Counted from the stretch's first letter, positions 29,058-36,464 are shown. The stretch: 40,558 nt of DNA from Massilia sp. Root335 (GCF_001425685.1 NZ_LMCY01000011.1:226870-267427), one strand, 5' to 3'. The notes: a model not told the origin generated them from the letters alone. Numbers and translations are program-made.

Positions 29058-30302
29058 TCAGGAATGGCGTTGCAGGCAGATGGCCGTATTCACGCCGCCG
29101 AAGCCCATGCTGAGATTGATGGCGTTGTCGATCCGGTGCGGCACCGCTTCCGGCCCGACCCATCGGAACCCGCGGTCGATGGGGTGGTCGAGATTGCGCG
29201 TCGGGTGCAGCCTGCCGGCTTTCATCTGCAGCATCACGGCGATCAGTTCCACGGCGCCCGCAGCCGACAGGCCGTGGCCGACGATGGATTTGGTGGTGTT
29301 GATCCAGGCGTGTTCCAGATCGCACCGGCGCAGCGTATCGAGCTCGGTGGTGTCGCCGAGCGGCGCGCCGGTGCCGTGCGGGTTGACGTAGTCGATCGCG
29401 CGCGGCGCCAGGCCGGCGGCGGCCAGGGCCGCTTCGATCGCGGCGACCTCGCCTTCGGCGGATGGATTCGGATTGCGGTTGGCGTCCATGCGCATCGCCC
29501 AGCCGGCGAGGCGCGCATACGGCGCACGCGCCGTCCGCACGGCCGTTTCCATCTTCTCGACCACGATGGCGCCGCACGCTTCGCCGAAAATGAAGCCGTC
29601 GCGATCCTCGTCGAACGGACGGCAGGCGGCGGCGGGATCGAGCGCATGGCGATCCGAACCCATGGCGCCGAGCGTGCGCAGGCCCTGGCACTCCCAGTAC
29701 GACAGGTCCATCAGCGCCCCGATCGCGATGCAGGCGTCGACCCGGCCCGACGCGACCGCATGGATCGCTTCGATCACGGCCACCTGGCCGCTGGCGGACG
29801 CCCCGCCGACGGTGAACGCCGGGCCGCGAATGCCGAACTGCTGCGTGCACAGGCCGCACAGGTCGCTGTCCATGAACGCCAGGCCATAGGTCGGCCTGAG
29901 GAACGCTTCGCGCCCGCGGTACGCGTCGTGGGCGGCCACCAGGTCCCGTTGCTGGACGTTGGAGCCGCCGACGATCAATCCGATCCGTTCCGGCGCGACG
30001 CGGTCCAGCGCGGCGTCGTGCCAGGCTTCGTGCAGGGTCGCGAGCGCGACCTGCGCCGACCAGGACGCGGTGCGCAGCAGGCCCGGCGCGATCGCGTCCG
30101 GGAGCGCCAGGGCGTCGATCTCGGCGCCGATGAAGCGCGGCCCCTGGTCCGGCACCGGCAGCTGCCGCCCCGGGCGCCGCAGCACGCCGAAGCGATGGCG
30201 CCCGTCGAGCAGCGCGCGCGTGAACGCGGCCTGCCCTTGCCCGATGGCGCTCGTTACGCCAAGCCCGCTGACGACGATCCGCGGGGCCTCAGCATTTGGC
30301 AT
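29058..30302 (-). CDS. Decarboxylating ketosynthase, Ser in place of Cys (PksF-like)
   Basis: A 414-residue stand-alone KS. The active-site Cys is replaced by Ser169 (GGASASG), while the two histidines remain (PHGTG and the SIVGHG block). KS proteins of this kind decarboxylate malonyl-ACP to acetyl-ACP but cannot condense. In beta-branching cassettes that acetyl-ACP is the donor used by the HMG synthase. The start at 30302 overlaps the end of the ACP gene by 14 nt, which couples translation of the KS to its likely partner carrier. Together with the donor ACP and the ECH domains at the left edge, this supports a beta-branched product. Confidence 0.9.
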   Translation of the reverse strand: MPNAEAPRIVVSGLGVTSAIGQGQAAFTRALLDGRHRFGVLRRPGRQLPVPDQGPRFIGAEIDALALPDAIAPGLLRTASWSAQVALATLHEAWHDAALDRVAPERIGLIVGGSNVQQRDLVAAHDAYRGREAFLRPTYGLAFMDSDLCGLCTQQFGIRGPAFTVGGASASGQVAVIEAIHAVASGRVDACIAIGALMDLSYWECQGLRTLGAMGSDRHALDPAAACRPFDEDRDGFIFGEACGAIVVEKMETAVRTARAPYARLAGWAMRMDANRNPNPSAEGEVAAIEAALAAAGLAPRAIDYVNPHGTGAPLGDTTELDTLRRCDLEHAWINTTKSIVGHGLSAAGAVELIAVMLQMKAGRLHPTRNLDHPIDRGFRWVGPEAVPHRIDNAINLSMGFGGVNTAICLQRHS

Positions 30303-30528
30303 GGATGATGTCCGCCAGTTCGCCGATATTCCGGGCCTTCGCCATCTCGATCAGCGGGATGCGCACCGACAGCGATTCCAGGGTCATCATGATGATTTCC
30401 GACCGGTCGACCGAATTGGCGCCGAGTTCTTTCAGCGAGTCGCTGCGCTGGAACGCGTGGTCCTGCAGGCGCGGCAGCACGTCTCCCGCGTGGCGGGCGA
30501 TCAGTCCGAGGATGTCTTGCTGGGTCAT
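30289..30528 (-). CDS. Stand-alone acyl carrier protein (donor ACP, AcpK-like)
   Basis: A 79-residue ACP with its phosphopantetheine site in GANSVDRSEI (Ser at 39). The NSVDR form is typical of the donor ACPs of HMG-synthase cassettes. Malonyl loaded by the trans-AT would be decarboxylated on it by the neighbouring KS. AGGAGA precedes ATG 30528. The 3' end overlaps the KS gene. A primary-metabolism ACP is unlikely in this setting and with this motif. Confidence 0.9.
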   Translation of the reverse strand: MTQQDILGLIARHAGDVLPRLQDHAFQRSDSLKELGANSVDRSEIIMMTLESLSVRIPLIEMAKARNIGELADIIHAKC

Positions 30529-30555
30529 TTTTCTCTCCTTGTCGTGGCGTGAAAG

Positions 30556-31851
30556 CTAGAACTGGTACTGGATCCTGAAACCGACCTGCTTCTGGTCGCG
30601 TACGTTCCACAGGGCGCTCCGGCGGTCGTTCGTGTCGGGCACGCTGGCGTTGAATCCGAGGGTGACGTGATCGTTCCACTTGTACGTGGATTCGAGCACG
30701 GTGACGCTGGCGCGGTAGGGCCGGTTCTGGAAGTGCAGCAGGTTGACGGTGAGGTCGTCGTTCATCATGGTCTTGCTCACGTTGAGCAACAGTGACCGGT
30801 TGTCGCGCGCATAGCCCTGGATCGCGTCGGTCCAGCCGGCGATGTGCTGGTCGACCAGTTCCACGCCCACGGTCAGCGTGGCGCTGTAGCGGTAGTCCAG
30901 CCCCAGGTAACTGTCGAATGCGCGCTTCTTCACGATCCGCAGCGCGGCGTCGTTGAATGCCTTCGACGACTTCAGCGCCGCCTCGCCGCGCAGCACGAAG
31001 CTCTTGAGCGCGTAGGTGAACGAGAGGCCGGCGAGCGCGTACCGCTCCTTCACCCGCGTCACCGTGCCGTCGGCATTCATCGCCAGGCCGTAGTCGTTGT
31101 CGACCAGGCTGGCGGCCATCAGCGTCACGTCCGCGTTTTCGGAATTCTTCTTCCAGCTCGCGCCGTATTCGCCGCCGTCGTCGCCTTCGATCCTGGCGCG
31201 GTACCTGAACGGGTCGAACGAATACGCCGTTCCCGGCTTGGGATTCTTGTTGAACGCCGGCTTGGGTATCCAGAACATGCTCCAGCGCCCGAACGACGAA
31301 TACTGGTCGACGGCCAGCATCGGCTGGCCGATCCTCAGCTCTTCGAGGTTGAAGTTGAACAGCTCCCGGTTGTCGCGCGGGCTGACCACGTCCGTGATCG
31401 GCGCCAGCAGCGATTCGCCCCACGCCAGCGCCTGAATGCCGGCCCGCACGCTGGTCTGGCCGGCACTCGTCTGCACATAGGCCTGGGATACCGTGGTGTC
31501 CGTCCGCTCGGCGTCGTGGCGATGGTCTTTTTTCAGGAAGGCGGTCGTCTTGCCGCTGAACTGCACGACGAAGTGATCCAGGAAATACTGCGAATATTCG
31601 AGCCGGACCGACGTGCGGTTCTTGATCAGCCGGTCCGGCTGTTCGGCCTTGTACGCCGCTTCCTGGGCGAGGGTGACGCGCAGCGGCGAATCGGACGTAT
31701 CGGCCGCATCCGCGCTGTCCGCCGCGGCGGCCGGCTCGAGCTGCAGGCCCGCCACCTCCTGCGCCTGCGCCAGGCGGCCGTCCAGCACGAATCCGAGCGC
31801 GGCCACGAGGAGAAGACGAAAGGAAGCCGGCATCGCTGGCTGGGAGTTCAT
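30556..31851 (-). CDS. Outer-membrane beta-barrel protein (DUF1302-like porin)
   Basis: This protein has 431 residues from ATG 31851. It has a signal peptide (hydrophobic about 11-25, cleavage near AQAQ), a long alternating polar/apolar sequence typical of a barrel, and a C-terminal ending IQYQF, the outer-membrane insertion signal. The block WGESLLAPITDVVSPRD and the following E-rich strand resemble DUF1302/export-type barrels, but the family call is tentative and it is shorter than most of that family. It is the first gene of the operon that carries the donor ACP, KS and AT genes, under operator B, so it may let the product leave or confer protection. A TTG at 31869 would extend it by six residues. 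Confidence 0.75.
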   Translation of the reverse strand: MNSQPAMPASFRLLLVAALGFVLDGRLAQAQEVAGLQLEPAAAADSADAADTSDSPLRVTLAQEAAYKAEQPDRLIKNRTSVRLEYSQYFLDHFVVQFSGKTTAFLKKDHRHDAERTDTTVSQAYVQTSAGQTSVRAGIQALAWGESLLAPITDVVSPRDNRELFNFNLEELRIGQPMLAVDQYSSFGRWSMFWIPKPAFNKNPKPGTAYSFDPFRYRARIEGDDGGEYGASWKKNSENADVTLMAASLVDNDYGLAMNADGTVTRVKERYALAGLSFTYALKSFVLRGEAALKSSKAFNDAALRIVKKRAFDSYLGLDYRYSATLTVGVELVDQHIAGWTDAIQGYARDNRSLLLNVSKTMMNDDLTVNLLHFQNRPYRASVTVLESTYKWNDHVTLGFNASVPDTNDRRSALWNVRDQKQVGFRIQYQF

Positions 31852-31908
31852 GGTCGGGAAGATGCTCAAGGTTGTTGTGCGGCCCTGGGCCGGCGCTTTC
31901 GAAAACGG

Positions 31909-31951
31909 GCGGACAGGCTCCGCCGCGTAACGTCACGTCCTGTGCGTTACG
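31909..31951 (-). promoter_or_regulatory. Two-hairpin leader RNA element, copy B
   Basis: Same layout as copy A. Hairpin 1 pairs TAACGCAC with GTGACGTTA. A G-C pair of copy A is an A-T pair here, a compensatory change that supports a real RNA stem, and two outer pairs extend it. Hairpin 2 is GGCGGA/TCCGCC around GCCTG. It lies about 37 nt after the predicted transcription start and about 58 nt before ATG 31851. Confidence 0.65.
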
Positions 31952-31994
31952 ACTCGAGGGACAAGGCGATGTGCGCCCGGGAATGCCGCGTGGC

Positions 31995-32000
31995 ACTGTA
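31995..32000 (-). promoter_or_regulatory. Predicted -10 of the barrel/AT operon
   Basis: TACAGT on the minus strand, 22 bases from the edge of operator B, matching the geometry at operators A and C. Transcription would start near 31988. Confidence 0.5.
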
Positions 32001-32021
32001 TCCTGCACCCGCGGCGTGGAG

Positions 32022-32041
32022 AACTACACGAACATGTAGTC
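32022..32041. promoter_or_regulatory. lux-box-like operator B (barrel/AT operon)
   Basis: AACTACACGAACATGTAGTC is an imperfect inverted repeat differing from operator A at two bases. It sits upstream of the barrel gene and just past the terminator-like hairpin of the NusG paralog gene. Confidence 0.78.
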
Positions 32042-32044
32042 GCT

Positions 32045-32078
32045 GCGGGCGGGGCGCATGCGGATGGCGCCCGCCCGC
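32045..32078 (-). terminator. GC-rich hairpin after the NusG-paralog gene
   Basis: A 12-bp stem (GCGGGCGGGCGC paired with GCGCCCCGCCCGC, one bulged base) around a nine-base loop begins 9 nt after the NusG-paralog stop codon. There is no T-run, so it may be a weak or factor-assisted terminator or an RNA end. It would separate that transcript from the next promoter. Confidence 0.5.
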
Positions 32079-32086
32079 ATGGCCGT

Positions 32087-32596
32087 TCAGAGCGCCTCGA
32101 TGGCGCCGCGGTCCAGTTCCACCCGGACGCTGCTGCCGACGACGTCGACGTTGACGACGAGGATCTGCTGGTTCTTGATCCGCACGAGTTCGCCGTGCAC
32201 GCCGCTCAAGGCGCCGGACACGATCCGCACCTTCGTCCCGGCAACGAGTTCGGGATCGACCGTGAAGTCGGCGCCGCTGTCGACCAGCATCTTGACCGCA
32301 TCCAGGTCCTGTTCGGGCAGCGCTGCCGGCCGGCCGCTGGCCAGCACGAACCCGCACGAGCCGCGGATATAACGCATGCCTTCGTACTGGCTCGCGCTCG
32401 GGCGTACGAAGACGTAGCCGGGAAACAGGGGCACTTCGACCTTGCGCTTGCGGCCCTGGCAGCAGCGCACGACCGCGCGCTTGGGCAGGTAGGTCGGCAC
32501 CTGCTTCTGTTGCAGGACGCTTTCGACGACGCTTTCATGATGGCTCTTGGTCCGCAGGACCAGCCAGGGATTGACCCGACACTCGCTCTCGAACAT
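32087..32596 (-). CDS. Specialised NusG paralog (LoaP/RfaH-like antiterminator)
   Basis: A 169-residue protein with an NGN domain (about 9-100: WLVLRTKSHHE, then PLFPGYVFVR) and a C-terminal KOW domain (about 118-165: GTKVRIVSGALSGVHGELV). It is shorter and more divergent than housekeeping NusG, as in the paralogs that keep RNA polymerase going through long biosynthetic operons (LoaP for Bacillus polyketides, RfaH, UpxY). ATG 32596 has GGAG seven bases upstream. The upstream extension to 32716 covers the promoter and is rejected. The gene lies between the LuxR gene and the barrel operon and has its own lux-box-like operator. The paired leader elements in the two biosynthetic operons are candidate targets. 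Housekeeping NusG is unlikely, as no secE or ribosomal-protein genes are nearby. Confidence 0.88.
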   Translation of the reverse strand: MFESECRVNPWLVLRTKSHHESVVESVLQQKQVPTYLPKRAVVRCCQGRKRKVEVPLFPGYVFVRPSASQYEGMRYIRGSCGFVLASGRPAALPEQDLDAVKMLVDSGADFTVDPELVAGTKVRIVSGALSGVHGELVRIKNQQILVVNVDVVGSSVRVELDRGAIEAL

Positions 32597-32690
32597 GTGA
32601 CACTCCTCAGGATATCTGGCCCGGCATGAACAGCCCGCCGACGCCGGGCAACCACCGCATCGATCAGCGGAAACATGTACTGCGCCGACC

Positions 32691-32696
32691 AATCTA
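32691..32696 (-). promoter_or_regulatory. Predicted -10 of the NusG-paralog gene
   Basis: TAGATT on the minus strand, 22 bases from operator C, as at the other two operators. It gives a leader of about 88 nt that lacks the two-hairpin element. Confidence 0.5.
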
Positions 32697-32717
32697 ACGC
32701 GGTTCGAACCGGCCAAG

Positions 32718-32737
32718 AACTACGCAAAGATGTAGTA
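32718..32737. promoter_or_regulatory. lux-box-like operator C (NusG-paralog gene)
   Basis: AACTACGCAAAGATGTAGTA keeps the AACTAC/GTAGT arms of operators A and B but is less symmetrical. It lies 33 bases beyond the LuxR stop codon and upstream of the NusG-paralog gene. Confidence 0.72.
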
Positions 32738-32769
32738 CTTGAACATGCAGGTGGGCCGCCCCGGCCGTG

Positions 32770-33501
32770 TTACAGCAGCCCGAACGCGACCGCCTTCGCG
32801 ACGGCCTGATGACGGCTTCCCACGTCGAACTTGAAGAGGACATTGCGCACGTGGTGGCTCACGCCATGCTCGGAAATATTGAGCAGCCGCGAAATCTCCC
32901 ACGTGCTCTTCCCGCCCGCGACCAGGCCCAGGACTTCGGCTTCGCGGCTCGTCAGCCTGGGCGCGGGCGCCATGCGCTGGGTCTTGACGATCCGGCGCAT
33001 CGCTTCATGCGTGAACGTGGCCAGCAGCGAGCCCCAGTTCAGCATGTCGCGCACGTGGCGCCTGGCCTCGTCGTCGGAGCGCGCCACGGCAAGGCTGAGA
33101 AACGCCACGTCGCCGTTCCTGCCGTGGACCGGCAGCGTGACCCCTTCCGCCAGCCCGTGCATGCGCGCCTCGCCCCGGAACCGGCGCTGGCATTCGGTCT
33201 TGTACAGGTCGTCGGTCCAGATCAGCGGACAGAGCGATTGCTGGGCGTGATGGACGACCGGGTCGATCTGCGCGTAGTGCAGTTTGTCGTAGCGCTCGTG
33301 CCACGCGGCGCTGTAGTTGGACTCGACCTGCTCGATGTAGCGGGTGCTCCCCGTGTAGAACCTGCCGTAGTAATAAAACCCGTCGAAACCGAGCAGGCTG
33401 CTGATCTCCTCGAGTTCGTCGTTGACGTGGCTGAAACTGGCGCTCTCGCTGATCCGCATGACTCTGCCGATGAGCTGCTGATGGACATCATCAATACCCA
33501 T
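32770..33501 (-). CDS. LuxR-family acyl-homoserine-lactone receptor/regulator
   Basis: A 243-residue protein with an autoinducer-binding domain (about 25-165) and a GerE-type helix-turn-helix (about 180-243). The six positions used by TraR/LuxR proteins to hold the signal are all present: Trp67, Tyr71, Asp80, Pro81, Trp95 and Gly120. The DNA-binding part reads LTSREAEVL...W.IS..L.IS.HGVSHHV. ATG 33501 has GGAG about nine bases upstream. A longer frame to 33564 lacks support. No luxI synthase gene is in the window, so the signal gene is elsewhere or the protein listens to others. It is the obvious binder of operators A-C, although binding is inferred. Confidence 0.92.
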   Translation of the reverse strand: MGIDDVHQQLIGRVMRISESASFSHVNDELEEISSLLGFDGFYYYGRFYTGSTRYIEQVESNYSAAWHERYDKLHYAQIDPVVHHAQQSLCPLIWTDDLYKTECQRRFRGEARMHGLAEGVTLPVHGRNGDVAFLSLAVARSDDEARRHVRDMLNWGSLLATFTHEAMRRIVKTQRMAPAPRLTSREAEVLGLVAGGKSTWEISRLLNISEHGVSHHVRNVLFKFDVGSRHQAVAKAVAFGLL

Positions 33502-33817
33502 GTAACAATCTCCTGTTTGCCGCGTTATGCGCTCTGTCAAACCAGAACGAGAAATAATGTACAACTTTGATATTTAACGTAAGTTACAAAGATGAAATTT
33601 GTTTTTGATCAATATAACTATCTGGCATATTTTCGGTTTCACTGCAGGGTCCGGCAATCAGTACCCACCATGCGTGCCCCTCGGGCGACGCGGCGGCCGC
33701 GGCGTCACCGCGCATGTCCGCCGGGCGGCCGGCGGACGGGACCGATGTCCGCTTCGGCCCGCCGCAGCGGCGATACGAGTTCACATTTCAAGTCAAAATC
33801 TTGCCACGGATGACAAG

Positions 33818-33845
33818 AAAAAAAGCCCCCCATGAAGTGAGGGAG
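33818..33845 (-). terminator. Intrinsic-terminator-like hairpin on the minus strand
   Basis: Read on the minus strand, CTCCC pairs with a run of G (one G-U pair) around a nine-base loop and is followed by C and seven T. No minus-strand gene precedes it, so it either ends an unannotated RNA or shields luxR from transcription entering from the right. Confidence 0.5.
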
Positions 33846-33872
33846 TTTCGTCATTTCACAGTTGGACGGGCA

Positions 33873-33897
33873 GGCCCGGCCAGGCGGCGGCCGGGCC
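33873..33897. repeat. Perfect 9-bp GC inverted repeat
   Basis: GGCCCGGCC and GGCCGGGCC flank a seven-base loop. No T-run follows on the plus strand beyond GCTTT, so a terminator role is uncertain. Confidence 0.4.
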
Positions 33898-34298
33898 GCT
33901 TTATGCGCATGGCATGCAGGGACGATCGATATGGTGCGACCTCGTCCGCGCGGACCGTTGCATGCGCGTCGCCCGGGTGTCCACGCCCCCGGCATTGCGA
34001 ACGGATGCGCATGCGTGCATGCGGACACAGTGAGAATGCGAGAGATTTTTTTCGGAAATAATTATTACCGTCGACAATCCCGGACATGGCATTTCTATTA
34101 TCCGCCGGGGAAAATGGTTATCAGGCGGGCGAGCCGGAATAATCGGGCCGCAATCCGCGCCGGATATTGGTGACAATATGATAGATTCGTCCACCGGACC
34201 CGTCGTTATAATCCGCGAAAGACTTGTTTTATCGGCCCGTCGAGCCGCCGGGATAAATCGGGCGCTGCGAATTGGGTCAATTTTGTGTCGACAAAAAG

Positions 34299-34327
34299 TT
34301 GACAAATGATATTTACGACATTAGCAT
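34299..34327 (+). promoter_or_regulatory. Candidate sigma-70 promoter of the GGTV-peptide operon
   Basis: TTGACA (34299-34304), a 17-base spacer, then TAGCAT (34322-34327). It would start transcription near 34335 and give a leader of about 360 nt before the peptide gene. It lies in the AT-richest part of the gap and has no lux-box-like site nearby. Confidence 0.5.
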
Positions 34328-34396
34328 TCACTCAATAACGCGGCCATCCCTGCGTATTACACCCCTCCCAGCTGCTATCACTTTGGGAACTCACTT

Positions 34397-34415
34397 GTGG
34401 GAATACCTTTCCCAC
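34397..34415. promoter_or_regulatory. 7-bp palindrome in the peptide leader
   Basis: GTGGGAA and TTCCCAC flank TACCT, about 80 bases downstream of the promoter candidate. It could be an operator or a leader hairpin. No regulator for it can be named. Confidence 0.35.
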
Positions 34416-34692
34416 TCACGTCGAATATCCTCGGCAATATTTAACGCTATCCACACACCGGCATTCCCGGCCTGCATGGCGTTCATTCTTTGTTATTCGT
34501 GAAATAAAACCCAGGCTTAGCGGCCTTGCGGAAAAAGAACGTGCTGCGGCATTTGCCGAAGCCATGGGTTTGTCATGCCGGTATTCGACCCCGGAGGCGC
34601 CCCTACGTGATTTTTTCGCCAGCCTGTTGCGGCTGGACAGAAGCCAACGGCAAGTGCCGGCGGCGGTTTTTAATCTCAATAAGGAAAATCAC

Positions 34693-34887
34693 GTGAATAA
34701 ACTGAACATTCAAACCATTGGCGGCACGGTGGGTGGCACGGTCGGCGGCACCGTCGGCGGCACTGTGGGCGGCACCGTCGGTGGTACGGTCGGCGGCACG
34801 GTCGGTGGCACCGTCGGCGGCACCGTGGGCGGCACCAGCGGCCGTATCCACGGCTCCAAAATGCTGAAGCACAGCCTGAGCAAGTAA
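34693..34887 (+). CDS. GGTV-repeat peptide, candidate RiPP precursor
   Basis: A 64-residue peptide: nine N-terminal residues (MNKLNIQTI), ten GGT units joined by nine Val (residues 10-48), and a basic tail SGRIHGSKMLKHSLSK. The start is a GTG at 34693 with AAGGA seven bases upstream. An in-frame ATG at 34564 would add 43 residues but has no such site and no GC bias in third positions. The repeat gives a GxxxG spacing throughout, as in glycine zippers, and is free of Cys, Ser or aromatic residues until the tail. The next gene is a radical SAM/SPASM enzyme with a PqqD-like domain, as is usual for RiPP precursors. Repeat units differ in their codons, so the peptide sequence, not only the DNA repeat, is being kept. 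I know no named family that fits. Confidence 0.78.
   Translation: MNKLNIQTIGGTVGGTVGGTVGGTVGGTVGGTVGGTVGGTVGGTVGGTSGRIHGSKMLKHSLSK
34720..34836 (+). repeat. 12-bp coding repeat encoding GGTV, ten units (last one partial)
   Basis: Nine units of 12 bases plus nine bases, reading GGYGGYACN GTN. Gly codons vary between GGC and GGT, Thr between ACC, ACG and ACT, Val between GTC and GTG. Perfect phase makes copy number prone to change by slippage. It is a coding repeat, not a CRISPR array or minisatellite between genes. Confidence 0.95.
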
Positions 34888-34905
34888 TACCCAGGCGCGA
34901 TTGAC

Positions 34906-34927
34906 ATGGGCCGCTCCGGCGGCCCAT
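34906..34927 (+). promoter_or_regulatory. Intercistronic hairpin between peptide and radical SAM genes
   Basis: ATGGGCCG and CGGCCCAT pair perfectly around a six-base loop, starting 18 nt after the peptide stop codon. No T-run follows. Such a hairpin commonly protects or partly stops the transcript, so that a short precursor is made in excess over its enzyme. Confidence 0.6.
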
Positions 34928-34964
34928 CCGGCCCCAACAATTGAACGCCGACGATAAATCAAAA

Positions 34965-36464
34965 ATGAACGCTCAAAAATACATCCTGTCGCCAGACGCA
35001 GTTAATTTCCCGGTCGGCGACCGGGTCGCCGTATATCATCGCCAATTGGGCGGTTTATGTTTCCTCGATGCCGACGCGAGCGGCATCCTGGGCCAGTTTT
35101 CCGAGCCCACGGAAATTGCGGCGAACGTCCTGGAAGGCGACGATATCACCCGCCGCGAGGAATTGATCCAGCAGCTGGTATTGCGCCAGCTGCTCGTACC
35201 GCTCGACCGCGTGGACGCCGGTCCGGAATATGCACCGGTGCCGCAGAATAAGGTCAACATCATCCAGCTGATTCTCACCAATGCCTGCAATTTCGGCTGC
35301 ACCTATTGCTTCGAGGGCGTGCAGGGCGTGGAATTGCCGCAGGAAGAAGTGGCCGAGCAATACAAGAAAATCGACATCAGCCGGCTGAATTCGCCGAATG
35401 AGATCAAGGTCAACATCAACGAATCGATCTATGCGTCGGAAGCCCGCATCGGGCACCAGTACGACCCGAAGAACCGCCTGATGAAGCCGAAGGACGCCAT
35501 CGCCTACGTCGACAAGGCGCTGGAAATCGCCAAGAGCACGGGCGTGACCGAGGTGATGCTGCAGTTCTTCGGCGGCGAGCCGCTGCTGAACTGGAAAGCC
35601 ATCAAGGCCGTACTGGACACCTACGGCAACGGCGCCGCGCACGGCATCGTCATCAACTACTCCACCGTCACCAACGGTTCGCTGATTTCCGAGGAAGTGG
35701 CCGAGACCTTTGCCCGCCACAAGGTGGCCGTGTGCGTCAGCTTCGACTCGCCCAAGAGCACCAGCCGTCCCCTGAAGAACGGCGGCGACAGCGCGCCGGT
35801 GGTGATGGAAGGCCTGCGCATGTTGCAAAAATATCACAACCGCGTGGCGATCAACTCCGCGCTGACCTCGGATACCTGGGACGAGTTCGACAACTCCATC
35901 GTCGACCTGGCGGTTGACTACGGCGCGCGCGAGATCGGGGTCGTGGTCGACTTCGACCCGACCTTCTATTCCAAGTTCGGGGCGCCCGCGATCGTCGAAA
36001 AGCTGTGGGGCGTGATCGAATACGGCCGCACGCGCGGCGTGGTACTGACCGGTTACTGGCACCAGATCTTCCAGGTATTGCTGGGCTTCGACGCCGTCAG
36101 CCACCGCGGCTTCAAGAACTGCTCCGCCAAGGGCGCCCAGCTGAGCATCGAACCGAACGGCTCGGTGTTCTCCTGCAAGGCCGGCTCCGGCTTGTACGGC
36201 AACGTCCTGCAGGGCACCGAACTGCTGGACACCGACATCTATCGCCAGCACGCCAGCCTGCGCCGCCAGAACCCCGCTTTCTGCGGCGGCTGCGAGATCG
36301 AGGGTTTCTGCGCCGGCCTGTGCCTGGGACCGCTGGAAAAGAAATTCGGCGACGTGGCCTCGGTGGAACCGTCCGCCTGCGACATGTACCGCGGCATCAC
36401 GCGCAAGCTGATCGAGGCGATCGCGCCCTACGAGGTGGCCACGTTCGACCTGGCTCCCAACTGA
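34965..36464 (+). CDS. Radical SAM/SPASM peptide-modifying enzyme with PqqD-like N-terminus
   Basis: This protein has 499 residues from ATG 34965 (a TTG at 34941 would add eight). Residues about 5-85 look like a PqqD-type precursor-recognition domain. The radical SAM cluster motif is C108-x3-C112-x2-C115 in TNACNFGCTYC, the SAM-binding GGEP is at 203-206, and an insert of about 60 residues lies between them. The C-terminal SPASM region has Cys386, 404, 440, 443, 449, 453 and 472, enough for two further FeS clusters. Enzymes of this build make C-C, C-S or C-O links, or other radical changes, in ribosomal peptides. The gene starts 77 nt after the GGTV peptide, its likely substrate, where only Gly, Thr and Val are on offer in the core, so the site of attack would be a Thr or Val side chain or a Gly alpha carbon. 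Confidence 0.9.
   Translation: MNAQKYILSPDAVNFPVGDRVAVYHRQLGGLCFLDADASGILGQFSEPTEIAANVLEGDDITRREELIQQLVLRQLLVPLDRVDAGPEYAPVPQNKVNIIQLILTNACNFGCTYCFEGVQGVELPQEEVAEQYKKIDISRLNSPNEIKVNINESIYASEARIGHQYDPKNRLMKPKDAIAYVDKALEIAKSTGVTEVMLQFFGGEPLLNWKAIKAVLDTYGNGAAHGIVINYSTVTNGSLISEEVAETFARHKVAVCVSFDSPKSTSRPLKNGGDSAPVVMEGLRMLQKYHNRVAINSALTSDTWDEFDNSIVDLAVDYGAREIGVVVDFDPTFYSKFGAPAIVEKLWGVIEYGRTRGVVLTGYWHQIFQVLLGFDAVSHRGFKNCSAKGAQLSIEPNGSVFSCKAGSGLYGNVLQGTELLDTDIYRQHASLRRQNPAFCGGCEIEGFCAGLCLGPLEKKFGDVASVEPSACDMYRGITRKLIEAIAPYEVATFDLAPN

Larger units (their letters stand above)
33502..34692. other. AT-richer gap between the two clusters, no gene seen
   Basis: These 1.2 kb have lower GC than the rest of the window, and none of the short frames looks like a gene: they lack third-position GC bias, motifs and ribosome binding sites. 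It holds an intrinsic-terminator-like hairpin on the minus strand (33818-33845), a GC hairpin (33873-33897), several -10-like hexamers including TATAAT at 34207, a TTGACA...TAGCAT promoter candidate (34299-34327) and a short palindrome (34397-34415). It probably carries the luxR promoter at its left end and the promoter of the peptide operon at its right end. Confidence 0.6.

Noticed and set aside
32597..32716. N-terminal extension of the NusG paralog
   Set aside because: It would run through the predicted -10 and end next to operator C. ATG 32596 has a good ribosome binding site and the NGN domain starts right after it.
33535..33540. TTGACA on the minus strand upstream of luxR as a -35 box
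   Set aside because: No -10-like hexamer lies at 16-18 bases, so I do not call a promoter there.
33584..34305. Several small frames in the gap between clusters
   Set aside because: They overlap one another on both strands and lack codon bias, ribosome binding sites and similarity to anything I recognise.
34720..34836. Short tandem repeat considered as CRISPR or minisatellite
   Set aside because: The 12-base period has no spacers, is exactly in phase with a frame that has a good ribosome binding site, and varies only at third positions.
34710..34940. Minus-strand frame with PPTV repeats opposite the GGTV peptide
   Set aside because: A proline-rich repeat is the automatic antisense of GGTV codons. 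It has no ribosome binding site and no neighbours on that strand.
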